Origin: Paracoccus alcaliphilus
GTDB taxonomy: Bacteria; Pseudomonadota; Alphaproteobacteria; Rhodobacterales; Rhodobacteraceae
Direction of reading: 5' to 3'
NCBI RefSeq assembly: GCF_028553725.1
Contig: NZ_CP067124.1
Span: 2,738,001-2,802,000 of the forward strand
Length of the DNA stretch: 64,000 bases
Part shown: positions 62,349-64,000 of the stretch, one piece after another
How positions within the stretch are numbered: the stretch's first letter is position 1
How the letters are laid out: each line of letters opens with the position of its first letter
Program-made: the position numbers and the translations under genes
Notes under the pieces: model-generated
What the model was told of the DNA's origin: nothing
The model's input: the letters and a program-made list of their open reading frames with translations, nothing else
The model's database searches: none

Positions 62349-62876
62349 TTACTGGCGCTCGGCCATGGCGGCTTCGATCTGTGCCTTCATGGTGTCGATG
62401 CGCATGTTCGCGTGTGGCTTGCGCCCGATCAGTTCCTCGAATTGGGCGCGCAGGGCGGCCTCGTCGTCGGGAAGGGTGCCGGCAGGTTCATCGTCCTGCT
62501 TATCCTCATCTTCACCTTCCGGCTCCGGTTCGGCTCCGATCTGGCTCTGTTCCGGCTCCGGTTCCGGTTCCGGCTGGGGTTCGGGTTGGGGCACGGGCTG
62601 GGGCACGCTGCCATCGTTCAGCAGGTGATCGAATGGGCGGCCGGGGAAAGCCTCGTCCAGCGCGGCGCGGGCCTCGTCCAACGTCACGGGCGCAGCCGGG
62701 ATGTGATCAAGGGCGCGATAGCCTTCCGCAATGGACAGCAGCACGCGCGCGTGCGCCTCGTCGGCCACGATAGCGACATGGCGCGGATCGGGGCCTTCCG
62801 GCTTGAAATGATACTCGGTCGCGCCAAGGGTGATGTTGGTCCCACCGGGGCGACGGATGATGCTTTCGATTTTCAT
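62349..62876 (-). CDS. Phage protein with acidic Pro/Glu repeats
   Basis: 175 residues from ATG 62876. N-terminal domain (MKIESIIRRPGGTNITLGAT, HVAIVADEAHARVLLSIAEG) then a Pro-Glu tandem stretch (PQPEPQPEPEPEPEQSQ and EPEGEDEDKQDDEPAG, residues ~97-136) and a short helical end with a SAP/HeH-like pattern (LRAQFEELIGRKPHANMRID). The first part resembles small phage head proteins that take a single-domain fold; the acidic linker separates it from the C-terminal helices. Function unknown. Confidence 0.55.
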   Translation of the reverse strand: MKIESIIRRPGGTNITLGATEYHFKPEGPDPRHVAIVADEAHARVLLSIAEGYRALDHIPAAPVTLDEARAALDEAFPGRPFDHLLNDGSVPQPVPQPEPQPEPEPEPEQSQIGAEPEPEGEDEDKQDDEPAGTLPDDEAALRAQFEELIGRKPHANMRIDTMKAQIEAAMAERQ

Positions 62877-62904
62877 GGGACAATCCCTCTGGGCGTGATG
62901 GAAA

Positions 62905-62929
62905 GCGGCCCCCGCGCTTGGGGGGCCGC
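62905..62929 (-). terminator. GC-rich hairpin between phage head genes
   Basis: GCGGCCCCC (62905-62913), loop GCGCTT, GGGGGGCCGC (62920-62929). It lies in the gap between two head genes; no T-run follows, so it may attenuate or stabilise the message rather than end it. Confidence 0.5.
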
Positions 62930-62937
62930 AGGGGTGC

Positions 62938-63384
62938 TTACGATCCGGTGGCGTAGCGCAGCCGCAGCACAAGCCTGTTCGCCGGGTTGGCCGACACAGC
63001 CTCGGTGAACACGACGCCGATGGATCGCGGGATCTCGGACGACGCCAGCCCGGCAAGGTCGATCAGCGGCGCGCTGGTCTCGGTGGTCGGGGTCACTCCG
63101 TCAAAGATCTCGTCACCCGAGGTCCGGTCAGCATCGGGCGAGCCGACCTCCCCGGTCATGAAACCGACATCGACATCAGCATCACCGGTCCCGACCGCCA
63201 CAATCGTCGCATCAAGGATGCGGCAATAGGCGGGCAGATAGGCCAGTTCGAGGATGTCGGTGGTTGCGATGGCTTCGCGGAAGTTGTGAGTGATCAGCAC
63301 TTCCGTTGCAACGTTCGCGACATAGGGCGAGGGCAGTTGGCTGCGACCGTTGCCCCCGGTGTAGGTGGATTTCTTGATCGCCAT
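62938..63384 (-). CDS. Phage head protein, decoration-like
   Basis: 148 residues from ATG 63384. Beta-rich with repeated strand patterns: NVATEVLITHNFREAIATTD, VAVGTGDADVDVGFMTGEVG and RSIGVVFTEAVSANPANRLV near the end. Located directly after the major capsid protein, the usual place of a decoration or head-stabilising protein. Longer frames exist upstream but run into the gap hairpin; the chosen start has GGAG 9 bases ahead. Confidence 0.6.
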   Translation of the reverse strand: MAIKKSTYTGGNGRSQLPSPYVANVATEVLITHNFREAIATTDILELAYLPAYCRILDATIVAVGTGDADVDVGFMTGEVGSPDADRTSGDEIFDGVTPTTETSAPLIDLAGLASSEIPRSIGVVFTEAVSANPANRLVLRLRYATGS

Positions 63385-63416
63385 GGCGATAATCTCCGTT
63401 CTGGTTTGGGGGTGAA

Positions 63417-63435
63417 GCCCGGCACCATGCCGGGC
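63417..63435 (-). terminator. Hairpin after the capsid gene
   Basis: GCCCGGC (63417-63423), loop ACCAT, GCCGGGC (63429-63435), 9 bases past the capsid stop. Such a hairpin commonly limits read-through from the strongly expressed capsid gene. Confidence 0.6.
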
Positions 63436-63443
63436 ATCGGGTC

Positions 63444-64000
63444 TTAGGCGGCGACGGCCGGGTTCGGGTTGCGGGCGGCGGTATCGACAGCGATCACGCC
63501 GAAGTCGCGCCCATTGAACCGGGTCTTTTTCACGCCAGCGATCACGCCGGCATAGATGGCGACACGGTTCTTGGCGTCCTTCAGTTCTTCCTCCCACTGG
63601 AAGCGGGTGCCGTTGCCTGCCTCGCCATATGCGACGACGCCAGCCTGACGGCCGAGGAACAGCGCGCGTGCGGCATCGACGTTCGAGCCAGCGCCATAGT
63701 CGCTGAACCGCAGGACGTTCTCATGCTGGTGCAGCACGACATCGTTCAGCATCCCCAGCGCGCCCTTGAACAGCGGGTTGTTGCGGCCCTCGGCGCCAGC
63801 GGCGGCCTTCTGGATGTCGGCCCAGGTCAACTCGCCTTTTTCGATCCGCAGACTGTGCGCCTGGAAGGGCGACATCAGCATCACGAAATGCTTGCCGCCA
63901 TCGACGTTGACCGGGGTCATCTTCACAACGTCCGGGTCAACCGCGTTCATCATCCGAGGCATGACGGACACGCGCTCGATCAGGTCGCGCGACATCGTGT
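63444..64000 (-). CDS. Major capsid protein, N4-gp56 family, partial (5' end outside the window)
   Basis: The last ~185 residues are present and the frame is open to the window edge. The block order is that of the N4-gp56 (DUF4043) family: GGKHFVMLMSPFQAHSLRIE, WADIQKAAAGAEGRNNPLFK, GALGMLNDVVLHQHENVLRF, ARALFLGRQAGVVAYGEAGN, QWEEELKDAKNRVAIYAGVI, and KKTRFNGRDFGVIAVDTAA near the C-terminus. It identifies the element as a podovirus-like phage with HK97-type capsid. Portal and terminase genes should lie beyond the right edge. Confidence 0.88.
   Translation of the reverse strand, partial: TMSRDLIERVSVMPRMMNAVDPDVVKMTPVNVDGGKHFVMLMSPFQAHSLRIEKGELTWADIQKAAAGAEGRNNPLFKGALGMLNDVVLHQHENVLRFSDYGAGSNVDAARALFLGRQAGVVAYGEAGNGTRFQWEEELKDAKNRVAIYAGVIAGVKKTRFNGRDFGVIAVDTAARNPNPAVAA

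Noticed and set aside
62480..62600. Short tandem CCGGTT-like repeat as a possible regulatory satellite
   Set aside because: It encodes the Pro-Glu repeat linker of a phage protein in frame.
1..64000. tRNA, rRNA or CRISPR loci
   Set aside because: No cloverleaf-like T-loop sequence, no conserved rRNA stretch and no regularly spaced repeats were found by eye; a covariance-model scan would be the decisive test.

Overview
The window looks like a GC-rich alphaproteobacterial chromosome, most likely Rhodobacteraceae and Paracoccus-like. Reasons: strong G/C bias at third codon positions, an alphaproteobacterial LexA box (GAAC-N7-GAAC), a Hint-domain secreted protein typical of that family, and IS types common there. 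The organism is inferred; no rRNA or tRNA gene is visible to confirm it.

1-9.1 kb is ordinary chromosome. A tightly overlapping minus-strand catabolic operon runs from a LacI-type repressor (with its operator) through xylose isomerase, a TIM-barrel sugar isomerase and a Gfo/Idh dehydrogenase into a sugar ABC transporter (ATPase, then a permease cut by the window edge). On the plus strand follow a glyoxalase-like protein, a class I DAHP synthase preceded by a classical attenuator whose leader peptide carries Phe-Tyr-Trp-Phe, and a cold-shock protein.

9.1-20 kb is a graveyard of mobile DNA: a frameshifted rve transposase, a type ISP restriction-modification enzyme cut off inside its methyltransferase, an IS21 istA remnant fused to half an IS4/Tn5-type element, a decayed alcohol dehydrogenase, a Hint-domain protein, an IS66 remnant and one intact IS4-type element with a 9-bp target duplication. 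20-23 kb holds an exported two-gene locus: a large secreted protein with a MACPF-like motif, broken by one in-frame TAG, and a lipoprotein.

23.4-32.1 kb is an accessory island: small unknown genes, a DUF4942-type DNA methyltransferase, an SOS module (LexA box between a Y-family polymerase and a divergent operon ending in an SRAP protein and a DUF4145-like protein), and a large AT-richer superfamily 2 helicase with possible nuclease-like tail.

32.4 kb to the end is the late region of a podovirus-like prophage, read on the minus strand: N4-gp56-type capsid protein (cut by the window edge), adaptor and tail-tube genes, internal virion proteins, a 3669-residue giant polyvalent protein, tail fibre, lectin-like protein, a sulfatase-RTX fusion and a lysis cassette. 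The endolysin gene is split by an IS903-type element with a 9-bp target duplication. Two plus-strand AT-rich genes (morons) sit among the late genes. Three copies of a conserved stem-loop motif (core CATAGGAMGTG on the minus strand) precede three of the late transcription units and are candidate phage-specific promoters or processing sites. No integrase, terminase, portal or attachment site is visible, so the outer limits of the prophage are not known.
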